Origin: a bacterium
GTDB taxonomy: Bacteria; Sumerlaeota; Sumerlaeia; SLMS01
Reading direction: 5' to 3'
Length of the DNA stretch: 64,000 nt
Assembly (NCBI GenBank): GCA_016125005.1
Contig: WGMQ01000004.1
Span: 1 to 64,000, forward strand
The position numbers and the translations under genes were made by a program. Positions 1-8,218 of the stretch are shown here, one piece after another (the stretch's first letter is position 1; every line of letters starts with the position of its first letter). A model generated the notes under the pieces. That model was not told the origin of the DNA, did no database searches, and was given only the letters and a program-made list of their open reading frames with translations.

Positions 1-260
1 CACTGAGCATTTCTTGCATGGCAGGGCTCGCCCCTTCAAGTGCTATGCACAGAAAGTGTTAACGTGGACGTCTCGGGCTCCCGGTCAGTGAGCGCGCGGG
101 GCTCAATTCAGCCCGCCAATCTGTCCCGGCAGGGACAATTGATTGTAGCCTGCCAATTCATTGGCGGGAGGCGATCAAGTAGGATATCTCGTGCCGGACG
201 GCACGACTGAGGAGCGCCCGTTCAGGAATGGTCGCGGCGTTGAAGGCGTTCACGGAAATG
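1..260. other. Non-coding stretch with nested inverted repeats
   Basis: I see no convincing gene here. The central part is rich in dyads. CCCGCCAAT at 112-120 pairs with ATTGGCGGG at 160-168. Inside that, TGTCCC (122-127) pairs with GGGACA (132-137). A further GCCAAT/ATTGGC pair lies at 152-165. No T-run follows, so it does not look like a simple intrinsic terminator. It may be a folded RNA or a REP-like intergenic element next to the degraded nuclease gene. Confidence 0.4.
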
Positions 261-437
261 TCACGGTCCGAGGAGCGCATAGAGGCCCAACTTACCGCCC
301 CGCACGGGGAGGCTGTATAGCAGGTCGCTGACGGTGGGAGGGATCACCTCGCGCAGGAACCCGGCCGCCGAATCGAGGCGGGTAAACAGCTCGCGAAACA
401 TGCAGTCGTGGGGATTGTGAAGAAAGTCCTTGTCCAT
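261..437 (-). pseudogene. Remnant of an Rpn/YhgA-like (PD-(D/E)XK) recombination-promoting nuclease
   Basis: A 58-residue frame begins MDKDFLHNPHDCMFRELF and continues with AAGFLREVIPP, matching the N-terminal signature of the Rpn/YhgA-like family (HDxLFRxLF...FLRxxLPP). It then jumps to SDLLYSLPVRGG, a motif that in full-length members lies some 30 residues further on, and stops soon after. Intact members are about 250-330 residues. It therefore looks like the start of the gene with an internal deletion and loss of the catalytic part. Full-length relatives act as DNA endonucleases linked to RecA-independent recombination. This copy should be inactive. Family recognition is from memory of the motif, not a search. 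Confidence 0.6.
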
Positions 438-663
438 ACGCTGACCGAAGCGGGGGGCGCATGAAGTGGCAAGCGGAACAACAGTGCGCGAGGGATGGAA
501 TTCTACTGAAGGCAAGGACCCGCATCGCCCCCAAGTCATTGCCCACGATGTCGCTCGGGGCGGAAACTTCCCTCGCCCCGCCCTTCGGCGGGAAGATTGC
601 ATGGTACTGTGTGGAGCGAATTCGGCTCCCCAACACCCCATCGAGGTCGTCGAACACGGTCCC

Positions 664-2421
664 ATGAGCCAACGACGCGTTTTCATCGGAGTAGCCTGGC
701 CTTACGCCAACGGCGAGCAGCACATCGGTCACATCGCGGGCGCCTATCTGCCGCCCGATGTCTTTGCCCGCTATAATCGTCTCGCAGGCAACCAGGTCCT
801 CATGGTTTCCGGGTCCGACACCCACGGCACCCCGATCACCGTCCGCGCCGAGGAGGAGAAGATCTCCCCCGCCGAGGTGGTTGAGCGCTTCCACCCACTC
901 TTCATCAAGGCCTACCTTGGGCTCGGCATTACCTTCGACCTCTTCACGCACACGGACACGCAGAACCACTGGGACACCACCCAGCAGTTCTTCCTCCGTC
1001 ACCTGGAGAAGGGCTACCTTTACGCCGACCGCCAGAAGCAGATCTACGACCCGCAGGCCGATCAGTTCCTCCCCGACCGCTTCGTGGAGGGCACCTGTCC
1101 GAAGTGCGGCTACGCGGACGCCCGTGGCGACCAATGCGACAACTGCGGCGCCACCTACGAGGCCGTCGACCTGCTCAAGCCGCGCTCCAAGCGCACCGGC
1201 AACACGAACCTTGAAGTCCGCGAGACCGAGCACTTCTTCCTCGACCTCGGCAAGCTCAACGAACCGCTGATCGACTGGATTCGCACCTCCGACCAGGAGC
1301 ACTGGCGCCCCAACGTCCTCAACTACACGCGGACGCAGCTGGAAGCGCGCACGCTCCGTGGACGACCGATCACCCGCGACATGTCCTGGGGCATCAACAT
1401 CCCCGTCGAGGGCTATGACTCCAAGCGTATCTACGTCTGGTACGATGCGGTGATCGGCTATTTCAGCGCCGCGCGCGAGTGGGCCACGCTCACCGGCGAG
1501 CCGGACGCCTGGCGCCTCTGGTGGCAGAACGCCGACGCGCGTTCCTACTACTTCATCGGCAAGGACAACATCCCCTTCCACACGATCATCTGGCCCGCGA
1601 TGCTGCTCGGCTATGGCGACGTGAATCTCCCCTACGACGTGCCCGCCAACGAGTACCTGAACATGGCCGGCCGCAAGTTCAGCAAGTCGCGCGGCAACGT
1701 GATCTCCATCAACTCCGTGCTGGAGCGTTATCAGGCCGATGCGTGGCGTTACGCGCTGACCGCGCTCGGGCCGGAAGGCAACGATGTGGACTTCACCTGG
1801 GACGACTTTGTCGACCGCGTGAACGGCGAGCTGGTGGCCAACTGGGGCAACCTGGTGAACCGCATGTTGAGCTTTGCCTACAAGCGCTTCGAAGGCCGCA
1901 TTCCCGAGCCCGGTCCGCTTCAGGACGAGGACCGCGCGCTGCTGGATGGGATTCGAGCAGGGTTCGATTCGGTCGGTTCGCTGTTCGGCGCCGTCAAGCT
2001 GCGGGCCTCCGCCATCGAGCTGGCACGCCTTAGCACGCTGGCCAACGGCTACATCACGGCCACCGAGCCCTTCAAGGTCGTGAAGACCGATCCCGCGCGG
2101 GCCGCGACGATTGTCTATACAGCGCTCCAGGCCATCGAATGGCTCTCGATCCTCTGGTCGCCGATCCTCCCCCACAGCTCGCAGAAGGTGCGCGAGATGC
2201 TCGGGCACGAGGGCCAGCTCTTCGGACGCCAGTACACCGAGACCGTGAAGGACGCCCGTGGCGAGCACCTGGTGCTGCGTTATGATGGCACGGCGGCGGT
2301 GGGACGCTGGGAAGCGACGACGCTCCCGGCAGGCCAGGCGCTCCGCGAGCCCGCGGCGCTCTTCACCAAGCTGGAGCCGGACACCGCCGCCCGCGAGGCC
2401 GGCGAGGTCAGCGCCTCCTAA
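664..2421 (+). CDS. metG: Methionyl-tRNA synthetase
   Basis: Charges tRNA-Met with methionine in the cytoplasm. The 585-residue protein has the class I signature HIGH at residues 20-23, a KFSKS version of the KMSKS loop at 338-342, and a CxxC...CxxC zinc knuckle (C145, C148, C158, C161) in the connective-peptide region. The start at 664 is chosen because [17 protein letters not shown] is where family similarity begins; the frame is open upstream to 466 but that part looks non-coding. There is no C-terminal tRNA-binding (EMAP-like) domain, so it is the short form. Its stop codon overlaps the convergent mqnA stop. It contains one GTCTATAC octamer (2113-2120). Confidence 0.97.
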   Translation: MSQRRVFIGVAWPYANGEQHIGHIAGAYLPPDVFARYNRLAGNQVLMVSGSDTHGTPITVRAEEEKISPAEVVERFHPLFIKAYLGLGITFDLFTHTDTQNHWDTTQQFFLRHLEKGYLYADRQKQIYDPQADQFLPDRFVEGTCPKCGYADARGDQCDNCGATYEAVDLLKPRSKRTGNTNLEVRETEHFFLDLGKLNEPLIDWIRTSDQEHWRPNVLNYTRTQLEARTLRGRPITRDMSWGINIPVEGYDSKRIYVWYDAVIGYFSAAREWATLTGEPDAWRLWWQNADARSYYFIGKDNIPFHTIIWPAMLLGYGDVNLPYDVPANEYLNMAGRKFSKSRGNVISINSVLERYQADAWRYALTALGPEGNDVDFTWDDFVDRVNGELVANWGNLVNRMLSFAYKRFEGRIPEPGPLQDEDRALLDGIRAGFDSVGSLFGAVKLRASAIELARLSTLANGYITATEPFKVVKTDPARAATIVYTALQAIEWLSILWSPILPHSSQKVREMLGHEGQLFGRQYTETVKDARGEHLVLRYDGTAAVGRWEATTLPAGQALREPAALFTKLEPDTAAREAGEVSAS

Positions 2422-3203
2422 GCAAGCAACCCCGCCCTGGTCAGCTTCTCCCTAAACAGTTCCAACGACCGAAGCCCGCGCTCGTCGAGATCATACTCGA
2501 TGGCGCGGGTCAGGTAGTGGCGCAGGCCCTCGCGTCCGCCAGCAGCAGCGATTTCGGCAAGACTAAGGCGCGACAGAATCTGTTCGGTCGATTCGGCGCC
2601 ACGACGGCGCGCGCGGTCGAACGCCGCCTCCTCCTCCGGTGAAAGCACCACCTCCGGCCGCGCCCACCATGCGGCGAACACAAACGGGAGACCCGTCAGT
2701 TCCTTCCACGCCGCTCCCAAATCCACCCGGTACGGGAAGGCGTGCTCCCACGCCAGCGCCGTGTCGCCAATAACCAGCAGCGCGTCGTGACGATCAGCCC
2801 GCCAGTCGAAGTCCGGCACCAGTGGCCGCTCGGAAAGATCGAACTCGGGAGCGATGGCGAGGTGCTCGCGACAAAGGACGCGCAGCAGCGCGGAACTGCT
2901 GAGGGAAGCGCGATCGAGCAGCACCGTGCGGATGTCAGCAATCGGGACCTTGCTGCAAAGGGCGACGCTGCGCACCGGCCCATCGCTTCCAATCATGGCG
3001 CCGGGAACGATGCGGTAGCCGCAGCGAAGTCCTTCGAAGGTGGAAACAATGGCCAGATCCACCTCGCGGCGTTCGAGCAGCACGCCCAATTCACGCGGTG
3101 TGGCACGACGCCAGAGGCGCTGGGGAAAGGTCTCATCAAGCCCCTCCAACAACGGCAGCACGTTGAGATAAGGGACGATTCCGAGGCGAAGTTGACTGGT
3201 CAT
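2418..3203 (-). CDS. mqnA: Menaquinone biosynthesis chorismate dehydratase MqnA
   Basis: MqnA dehydrates chorismate to 3-enolpyruvylbenzoate, the first step of the futalosine route to menaquinone. The 261-residue protein opens with [18 protein letters not shown], the usual start of the family, and has the periplasmic-binding-protein-like layout ([17 protein letters not shown]; later [11 protein letters not shown]). The start at 3203 is preferred because an upstream ATG at 3230 adds only a low-complexity extension. The other mqn genes are not in the window. The gene converges on metG, and the two stop codons share bases within one CTAA. The acylphosphatase gene lies upstream on the same strand. 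Confidence 0.9.
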   Translation of the reverse strand: MTSQLRLGIVPYLNVLPLLEGLDETFPQRLWRRATPRELGVLLERREVDLAIVSTFEGLRCGYRIVPGAMIGSDGPVRSVALCSKVPIADIRTVLLDRASLSSSALLRVLCREHLAIAPEFDLSERPLVPDFDWRADRHDALLVIGDTALAWEHAFPYRVDLGAAWKELTGLPFVFAAWWARPEVVLSPEEEAAFDRARRRGAESTEQILSRLSLAEIAAAGGREGLRHYLTRAIEYDLDERGLRSLELFREKLTRAGLLA

Positions 3204-3270
3204 TTCCGGTGAGCGCACTCCTGTTGCCATCACCGGGCAAGCAGGAAGTCTGCCGCTCTGTGGTCGCCTC

Positions 3271-3591
3271 TCAGCGCAGGATCTCGAAGCTCTGGTGGCT
3301 CGGCTCGCAGACAATCCACTCCAGGACGATGTCCGCCACGTGCCCCATGATGGGACCTCGGTAGAGATCTGTCAGGAACTCTGTCAGGATGATTTCGTCC
3401 GCCTCGGCATAGATTTCCACCGTGCCGTCCCGCAGGTTCCTCACCCAGCCGCCGACGCGATGGCGCGTGGCTGCCTCCCGCGCGAACACGCGGTACCCGA
3501 CCCCCTGAACGCGTCCCTTCACGATACCGCGGAAGGCGTTGGGCAGACTTGTGGGTGTGCTATTTCGACCTTCTCCCGATCCCTTCTTCAT
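3271..3591 (-). CDS. acyP: Acylphosphatase
   Basis: A small (106 aa) cytoplasmic enzyme that hydrolyses carboxyl-phosphate bonds. The core carries the two family motifs: GRVQGVGYRVF near residue 27, with the catalytic Arg in GVGYR, and GWVRNLRDGTVE, which holds the catalytic Asn. The start at 3591 (MKKGSGEG) has a GAGGG-type ribosome-binding site just upstream; a longer frame to 3684 overlaps the neighbouring regulator gene and looks non-coding. The N-terminal stretch of about 18 residues is slightly longer than in typical 90-95-residue members, and the C-terminus (about 20 residues after the core) also runs long. Confidence 0.9.
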   Translation of the reverse strand: MKKGSGEGRNSTPTSLPNAFRGIVKGRVQGVGYRVFAREAATRHRVGGWVRNLRDGTVEIYAEADEIILTEFLTDLYRGPIMGHVADIVLEWIVCEPSHQSFEILR

Positions 3592-3670
3592 CGCCCTCGT
3601 AAACCTTTGTCGACCGATTGACTGGACCGGCCCCGTGAAAACGATGTTTAGGGGGAGGCAGTGCCCCCCG

Positions 3671-5095
3671 TCAATCCTCGTCATGCGTCGAGAATCGGCG
3701 ATTCACTTCTTCCTCCAACCCGTACTTGCGCAGCCGGTATCCGAGCGTCCGCCGCGTGATATTGAGGATCCGAGCCGCGCGGGTGCGATTGCCGCCGGTT
3801 TTTTCCAACGCCTGCATCAGGCAGTTGATCTCGATCTCCTCCAGCGACGCATCGCCGACCGCCGCCGCGGGATTCGCCGCGACCCGGATACCGTTTGCCG
3901 CATAGTCCTGCACCGCCACCGGAAGATCCGCCACGTCGATGGTGGTCCCGTCGGCCAGCACGACCGCGTGCTCGATGGCGTTCTCCAATTCGCGGATGTT
4001 CCCGGGCCATGCGTAGTTATTGATCGCCTCCAGCGCCGCGGGCGTGAAGCGCATCGCCGCGCCGGCCGCAAAGCGATGGAGGAAATGGTTGATGAGCGCC
4101 TGCAAGTCCTCGCGGCGCTGGCGGAGCGGAGGCAGTTCCAGCGGTACCACGTTGAGGCGATAGTACAGGTCCTGGCGGAACTCGCCTGATTCGATCATCT
4201 TCTCCAGCGGACGATTCGTGGCGGCGATCACCCGCACGTCCACGCGCCGCGTCACCGATTCGCCGACGCGCTGCAGCTCGCCCTGCTGGAGCACCCGTAG
4301 CAGTTTCACCTGAAGCGCCGGTGTGACTTCACCCACCTCGTCCAGCAGCAGCGTCCCGCCATCCGCAGCGGAAAACAGGCCCTCGCGATCCGCGGTGGCG
4401 CCGGTGAAGGAACCCTTCACGTGGCCGAACAGTTCGCTCTCCAGCAGGTTCTCCGGCAACGCCCCGCAGTTGATCTTCAGGTACGGCTTGTCGGCGCGCG
4501 GACTGTTGGACTGGACCAAGTCGGCCATGACCTCCTTGCCGGTGCCGCTCTCGCCACGCAACAGGACCGAGGCACTGCTCTTCGCCACCTTGAGCGCCTT
4601 GCGATAGACCGCCTGCATGGCGGGGCTGGCGCACTCGATGCCGAGGCCATGCTGCATCGCCGCCGCCGCCGCGTCCCGCGCCGGAACTGGCGAAGGCCGC
4701 GTGGCCGCCTGCTTGTCCTCGCGGTCGGGAGAGCCACCCAGGAGCCTCTCCAGCAGCGGCTTCAGGTCCTCCTCCGCGCTGATGGGCTTCTCCAGATAAT
4801 CGACCGCCCCCCGCTTCATCGCCTCGCGCGTGGTCTCCACGGAAGCGTAGGCGGTCATCAGGATCACCTCGATCCCGGGATCGATCTGCTTGGCGCGCAG
4901 CAGGATCTCCAGCCCATCCATACCGGGCATCCGCAGGTCCGTCAGGAGCACATCGAAGCGCGAGGCCTTGAGTTCAGCGAGAGCCTGCGAGGGCTCGGAA
5001 ACCGCCTTGGCCTCATAGCCCGACCGCTCAAGACTCCGCGCCAGCAGCGCAGCCATCTTCACTTCGTCATCAAGGATCAGGATGCGACCAGCCAT
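3671..5095 (-). CDS. NtrC-family sigma-54-dependent response regulator
   Basis: A 474-residue transcription activator. An N-terminal receiver domain has acidic pocket D9/D10, phospho-acceptor D53 (LLTDLRMPG) and K103. The central AAA+ domain has Walker A GESGTGKE at 181-188 and ends with the usual R-finger region ([11 protein letters not shown]). A C-terminal Fis-type HTH is at about 425-460 (GGNRTRAARILNITRRTLGYRL). The sigma-54 contact loop reads GSFTGA at 228-233 instead of the usual GAFTGA, a tolerated but uncommon variant. No histidine kinase is adjacent, so partner and targets are unknown. Acylphosphatase and mqnA lie downstream on the same strand. Confidence 0.93.
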   Translation of the reverse strand: MAGRILILDDEVKMAALLARSLERSGYEAKAVSEPSQALAELKASRFDVLLTDLRMPGMDGLEILLRAKQIDPGIEVILMTAYASVETTREAMKRGAVDYLEKPISAEEDLKPLLERLLGGSPDREDKQAATRPSPVPARDAAAAAMQHGLGIECASPAMQAVYRKALKVAKSSASVLLRGESGTGKEVMADLVQSNSPRADKPYLKINCGALPENLLESELFGHVKGSFTGATADREGLFSAADGGTLLLDEVGEVTPALQVKLLRVLQQGELQRVGESVTRRVDVRVIAATNRPLEKMIESGEFRQDLYYRLNVVPLELPPLRQRREDLQALINHFLHRFAAGAAMRFTPAALEAINNYAWPGNIRELENAIEHAVVLADGTTIDVADLPVAVQDYAANGIRVAANPAAAVGDASLEEIEINCLMQALEKTGGNRTRAARILNITRRTLGYRLRKYGLEEEVNRRFSTHDED

Positions 5096-5179
5096 CGCGC
5101 AGCGCTCCGGGAGAATTGAGCATCATTGGACGCCCCGGAACGGGTGGGCGCAATAGGACGATGTGGGAGGAGGGTCTGT

Positions 5180-5222
5180 CGTCTCCGAGAGGATTCGAAC
5201 CTCCGACCCCAGATTTGGGAAA
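5180..5222 (-). repeat. Truncated tRNA-Arg 3' half, candidate distal attachment site
   Basis: Bases 5180-5222 repeat the 3' half of the intact tRNA-Arg gene (7042-7084) in the same orientation. The first 33 bases are identical and 41 of 43 match overall, from the acceptor 3' strand through the T arm to the anticodon loop. Similarity stops there and no 5' half follows, so this is not a functional tRNA. A 3'-half duplicate downstream of an intact tRNA is the usual scar of site-specific integration at the anticodon loop. The intervening 1.86 kb is the candidate insert. Confidence 0.75.
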
Positions 5223-5345
5223 GGACGGGCGGGGTCCGATAAAGCGACACTCAGCCACCCAAGGGTACGCTTGATGGCGCGCCCTGCTGCCGCGCAGCAT
5301 ACACCGACAACCGGGGAGTCAAGCTGTCGCGGAGCGGCCCGTTCA

Positions 5346-5825
5346 CTAATCAAGTTCCTTGGCACGGTTGGGCTTTGCCCTGTATGCTTGTTCAACCTCA
5401 TCCATCTTCTGAATCATGAATTCGAACCGGTGCTCAAGCAATATGCGCTCTCCAATTGAGGAAGCGGTCGGTGAAAGCTCTTCGAGCATTTCCTTCATTT
5501 TCAGCAAGTCTGAGGTGTTCTCGCGCTGTCTTGTCGGCGAAGTATCGTCGTCAAGCGCGACGAGCATTCGGCCCCATGCTCTCCCAAGCTTCTCTTCGGG
5601 GGTGGGGATGGAAGACAATGGCGGCGGTGACAAATCCCGGAGTTCAAGTTGACCTGTCTCAGGGAAAAAAATGATGACTTGATGATCGCCCCACTGGGGG
5701 AAATACAGGTGGTAACTTTGCTTTCGACCGACAGATACGGTACCTGTCGAAATGAGCAGAAGCATCGCTCCGCACCCGAGAAAGAAGGCGGCCATCGTTG
5801 GGAGTAGTCGACCAAGCTTTACCAT
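5346..5825 (-). CDS. Membrane-anchored hypothetical protein (island gene)
   Basis: A 159-residue protein of unknown function. The start at 5825 is set by a GAGGTGA ribosome-binding site directly upstream (the frame is open further but looks non-coding). Residues about 8-30 (LLPTMAAFFLGCGAMLLLIS) form one hydrophobic segment, a transmembrane anchor or uncleaved signal. The rest is charged and probably extracytoplasmic, with a helical C-terminal part (LLKMKEMLEELSPTASSIGE...FEFMIQKMDEVEQAYR). The GC content is visibly lower than that of flanking genes, in keeping with the tRNA-bounded insert it lies in. I do not recognise a family. Confidence 0.6.
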   Translation of the reverse strand: MVKLGRLLPTMAAFFLGCGAMLLLISTGTVSVGRKQSYHLYFPQWGDHQVIIFFPETGQLELRDLSPPPLSSIPTPEEKLGRAWGRMLVALDDDTSPTRQRENTSDLLKMKEMLEELSPTASSIGERILLEHRFEFMIQKMDEVEQAYRAKPNRAKELD

Positions 5826-6065
5826 TCTCACCTCTCCGATCAACTGCATTGCGGCATTGAATTCGCCCTGAAAGCGGACCGGCGTCTCTAGTGTCCCAAC
5901 CGCGGCGAAACGCCCTCTGCCTACAACAGGAAAGTGAGTCGAGCCCGGGAACCGATGTTTCTCGCCAGCAGCACTAGGCGTGGAAACGGCTGTGCTTTTG
6001 GACGGTCCTGCGGCTTGATGGAACCACGCCAGCAAGGTTGGCGATTCCAAGCAGGAGCCAAGGAA

Positions 6066-6263
6066 ATGGCCAAGTGTACCAAGAACCAGACCGAAGTTGA
6101 GCAGGTGATCGAACCCGCCAACGAGTCCACCGATTACCTCATCGGAGGCTTCAACCGCGGCAGGACGGAGGCCCTCATGTGCGACATAGACGACCAGTGG
6201 GAGTCCAAGAAGACCATCGCTGCTGCTCTGCTGGCCGACCTTGAATCGGGCAAGGCTGCCTAA
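6066..6263 (+). CDS. Small hypothetical protein, 65 aa (island gene)
   Basis: The frame from ATG 6066 has an AGGAG eight bases upstream, and its third codon positions are mostly C or G, which supports real coding. The product is soluble, mixed-charge and probably helical (MAKCTKNQTEVEQVIEP...; ...WESKKTIAAALLADLESGKAA). An ATG-like start further upstream (5934) would add 44 residues that look non-coding. It lies inside the tRNA-bounded insert and is transcribed opposite to its two neighbours. I cannot assign a function; a small DNA-binding or antitoxin-like role would be speculation. Confidence 0.5.
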   Translation: MAKCTKNQTEVEQVIEPANESTDYLIGGFNRGRTEALMCDIDDQWESKKTIAAALLADLESGKAA

Positions 6264-6390
6264 CTTGGCGTGGCTTTCTCTGGTCGCCTGAGCGCTGCAA
6301 TCAACGAGTTCGAAGAAACTGTGGCGGTCAAGCCGGTCGGTCAAATCGCAGGGCACCGCTCTCCTGCACGCCGATGCCCTCAGGAGAGGA

Positions 6391-6846
6391 CTACGCTTCC
6401 ACAACCTTGGTGCCAGCAATGTGATCGTGGAGGCACCGCCGATCCTCGCTGAAGATCCACAGTACATTCGCGATCCCGAAAAGTCCCCCCACGCAGGGAA
6501 TGTAAGCGATCAGACCGATGAGGAAGTATCGGAGAACAACCAGCTTCCCAAAGGGCACCCGGTTTCCATCCATATCGACGATCCTGGTCTTTACCAGCAA
6601 CTTGCCAATCGTCTGACCTCTGGTCGCGAGAAGATAACCGTGGAGAATCAGGAACACTGCATATCCCCAGACCAAGAAACCAACCTGCTCGCCGAGAGTC
6701 AGCGACTCCCCCCTCATCCCCCTCTCAAAAACGCCGAAGGCGATCATGATCGGCACGGTAAGCGCCAATGCGATGATGCTATCGATCATAGCACCACAGA
6801 AACGCTTCCATCGACTCGCCAGTTGCTTCTTTTCTGAGTTTTCCAT
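6391..6846 (-). CDS. RDD family membrane protein
   Basis: A 151-residue inner-membrane protein. It begins ASRWKRFCGAMIDSIIALAL, matching the RDD family signature (A.R..R..A..iD), and shows three hydrophobic segments at about residues 17-37, 53-75 and 105-135. It also has the family motif GQTIGKLLVKTRIVDMDG and the terminal LHDHIAGTKVV. RDD proteins are small, poorly understood membrane proteins, some proposed to act in ion or osmolyte transport. The start at 6846 is supported by GGAGG about ten bases upstream. It lies at the end of the insert nearest the intact tRNA. Confidence 0.85.
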   Translation of the reverse strand: MENSEKKQLASRWKRFCGAMIDSIIALALTVPIMIAFGVFERGMRGESLTLGEQVGFLVWGYAVFLILHGYLLATRGQTIGKLLVKTRIVDMDGNRVPFGKLVVLRYFLIGLIAYIPCVGGLFGIANVLWIFSEDRRCLHDHIAGTKVVEA

Positions 6847-7038
6847 GTCTTTGATCCTCCACGCATTATCTCTAGGAACCGCCGCGCAGTCCCGCTGATC
6901 CACGTGCTTCCCGACCTAGAGTCGCCTCAGCAGGTGGACAAGGTGAGTTGCGGGTACAGCAGTCCGGATTTGGGCGCAATCGTTCACTGTTGAGATCACG
7001 ATAATCGACGACAATGTCTCGGAGGGTGACGATTCGCT

Positions 7039-7115
7039 TGGCGTCTCCGAGAGGATTCGAACCTCCGACCCCAGGTTTAGGAAACCTGTGCTCTATCCAG
7101 CTGAGCTACGGAGAC
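7039..7115 (-). tRNA. tRNA-Arg (anticodon CCT), CCA encoded
   Basis: Read on the minus strand from 7115, the gene has acceptor GTCTCCG pairing with CGGAGAC and D arm GCTCAGCTGGATAGAGC. The anticodon arm is CAGGT-TTCCTAA-ACCTG, with anticodon CCT for Arg AGG. The T arm is GGAGG-TTCGAAT-CCTCT, the discriminator is G, and the CCA is encoded (7041-7039). All standard arms are present. Its 3' end faces the low-GC insert, whose far side carries a copy of this tRNA's 3' half. Confidence 0.95.
7042..7084 (-). repeat. tRNA-proximal copy of the 43-nt direct repeat (candidate att site)
   Basis: The 3' half of the intact tRNA-Arg, repeated in direct orientation at 5180-5222 with two mismatches. Together the two copies bracket about 1.86 kb. 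Confidence 0.7.
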
Positions 7116-7254
7116 GCACCGCCGCGATTTACTCGGCAGGCGGCGGTGCCGTGCAAGCGCAAAGCGGATTCCGGCCAAGGACTCCTTGCAGTCCGCCCCC
7201 GCGCGAACCATACAATCGCTCGCGAAATCGAAAACTTACTGGACGGTTCCCATC

Positions 7255-7857
7255 ATGAAACTACTCGAACGCGCCCGATTGCTGCAGGAGCTCACACTTC
7301 TTCCCGCCGACGCCGATCTGGCGGCGGTCGTTGCCGGTGCCGAGTCCGGCGAGGTCGACGCCGAGGTGGCACCCGCGACGGCTCTGCTCGTCGCCGCTGG
7401 CGTCGTGCTGACCGTCGGACCCGACGACCTGAGCAAGGCCGAGGACATCCCCGCGATCATCCGGCGGTTTCAGGCCTTCTGTGGCAATATTTTCAAGGTG
7501 ACCGACATCAAGGTCGAGTCCCTCGGCGTGGTGGAGCTGGACTCCAAGGACATGCTGGGCGACGACCCGGACCTCGGTGAGGAGTTCACGGTCGAGGAGG
7601 AGACCATCGGCGTCACCATGACCATCGATGGGAAGGTCTACGAGTCCGAGGTGACGCGCCTGGATGACATGATCGACCTGGGGTTTGTGAATGACCTTCA
7701 GGACCACCTGGACGAGATGGGGGAAACGCGCCAGATCTGTCAGTTGGTCGAGTGGATGGAGGACGACCCACGCTTCCTCTTTGCTGATCCGGCGAAGGTT
7801 GAAGAGGCCGAGTCGCGCGAGATCATCACGGCTCCGGACTTCGAGGACGAGGATTGA
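7255..7857 (+). CDS. Acidic hypothetical protein
   Basis: A 200-residue cytoplasmic-looking protein with no signal peptide or membrane segment. It is strongly acidic, with Asp/Glu-rich stretches throughout (EDDPRFLFADPAKVEEAE and a terminal DFEDED). The start at 7255 (MKLLERARLLQEL) is preferred over an upstream in-frame start because similarity to coding composition begins there. The N-terminal third is Ala/Val-rich and probably helical; the middle (GEEFTVEEETIGVTMTIDGKVYESEV) looks like beta-strands. It stands alone between the tRNA and the S55 peptidase gene. I do not recognise a family. Confidence 0.7.
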   Translation: MKLLERARLLQELTLLPADADLAAVVAGAESGEVDAEVAPATALLVAAGVVLTVGPDDLSKAEDIPAIIRRFQAFCGNIFKVTDIKVESLGVVELDSKDMLGDDPDLGEEFTVEEETIGVTMTIDGKVYESEVTRLDDMIDLGFVNDLQDHLDEMGETRQICQLVEWMEDDPRFLFADPAKVEEAESREIITAPDFEDED

Positions 7858-8218
7858 CGGGGAGTTAGCCCGCAGAAAAATCCGACCACAGATGGCGCAG
7901 ATCTGACCGATTCTGTGGAGTTCAGGGCACAGGGGGATGCCGATCCTTCCGCTTTGTCCGTTGGGTCTTTGCTGCTTGGTGTCCGACCGGCTTGGTGGCA
8001 TGGCCAAGTGCCCCGGATTCTATTTTGCTCAGCCCTCTGGGCTCCTTCCCGACCTATCCCCGTTGCGGCATCTTTAGCAGTGTTGCGCGGGTGAATTCAT
8101 CCCTTGCGTGTCTGGCCCTGATTTCTCTAGCTCTACCAAACCGGATGCGGCGGGCTTGGTCGAATGTAACGGCCTTTCCCCTCCGCGGGGACTCTCCAGT
8201 GACGAGGTACCGCCGAAC
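7858..8218. other. Intergenic region before the S55 peptidase gene
   Basis: I see no gene in these 361 bases. ACCACAGATGGCGCAGATCT at 7885-7904 resembles a short 'accacaga' type intergenic sequence that I have seen in unrelated bacteria. A weak hairpin AGCCC-TCT-GGGCT lies at about 8031-8043. No clear promoter is visible. Confidence 0.3.

Noticed and set aside
292-2268. Open frame of 658 codons on the minus strand
   Set aside because: It is antisense to metG, which is unambiguous.
5180-5260. A full second tRNA at the 5180 repeat
   Set aside because: The 3' half is well conserved, but there is no 5' acceptor or D arm that pairs with it, and the anticodon stem does not close.
5934-6065. N-terminal extension of the 65-aa island gene
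   Set aside because: The added codons do not show GC3 bias, and the ribosome-binding site belongs to the ATG at 6066.
7858-8218. A GTG start at 8108 for the S55 gene
   Set aside because: The 37 added codons lack the strong C/G third-position bias, and the true signal peptide starts at 8219. It remains possible.
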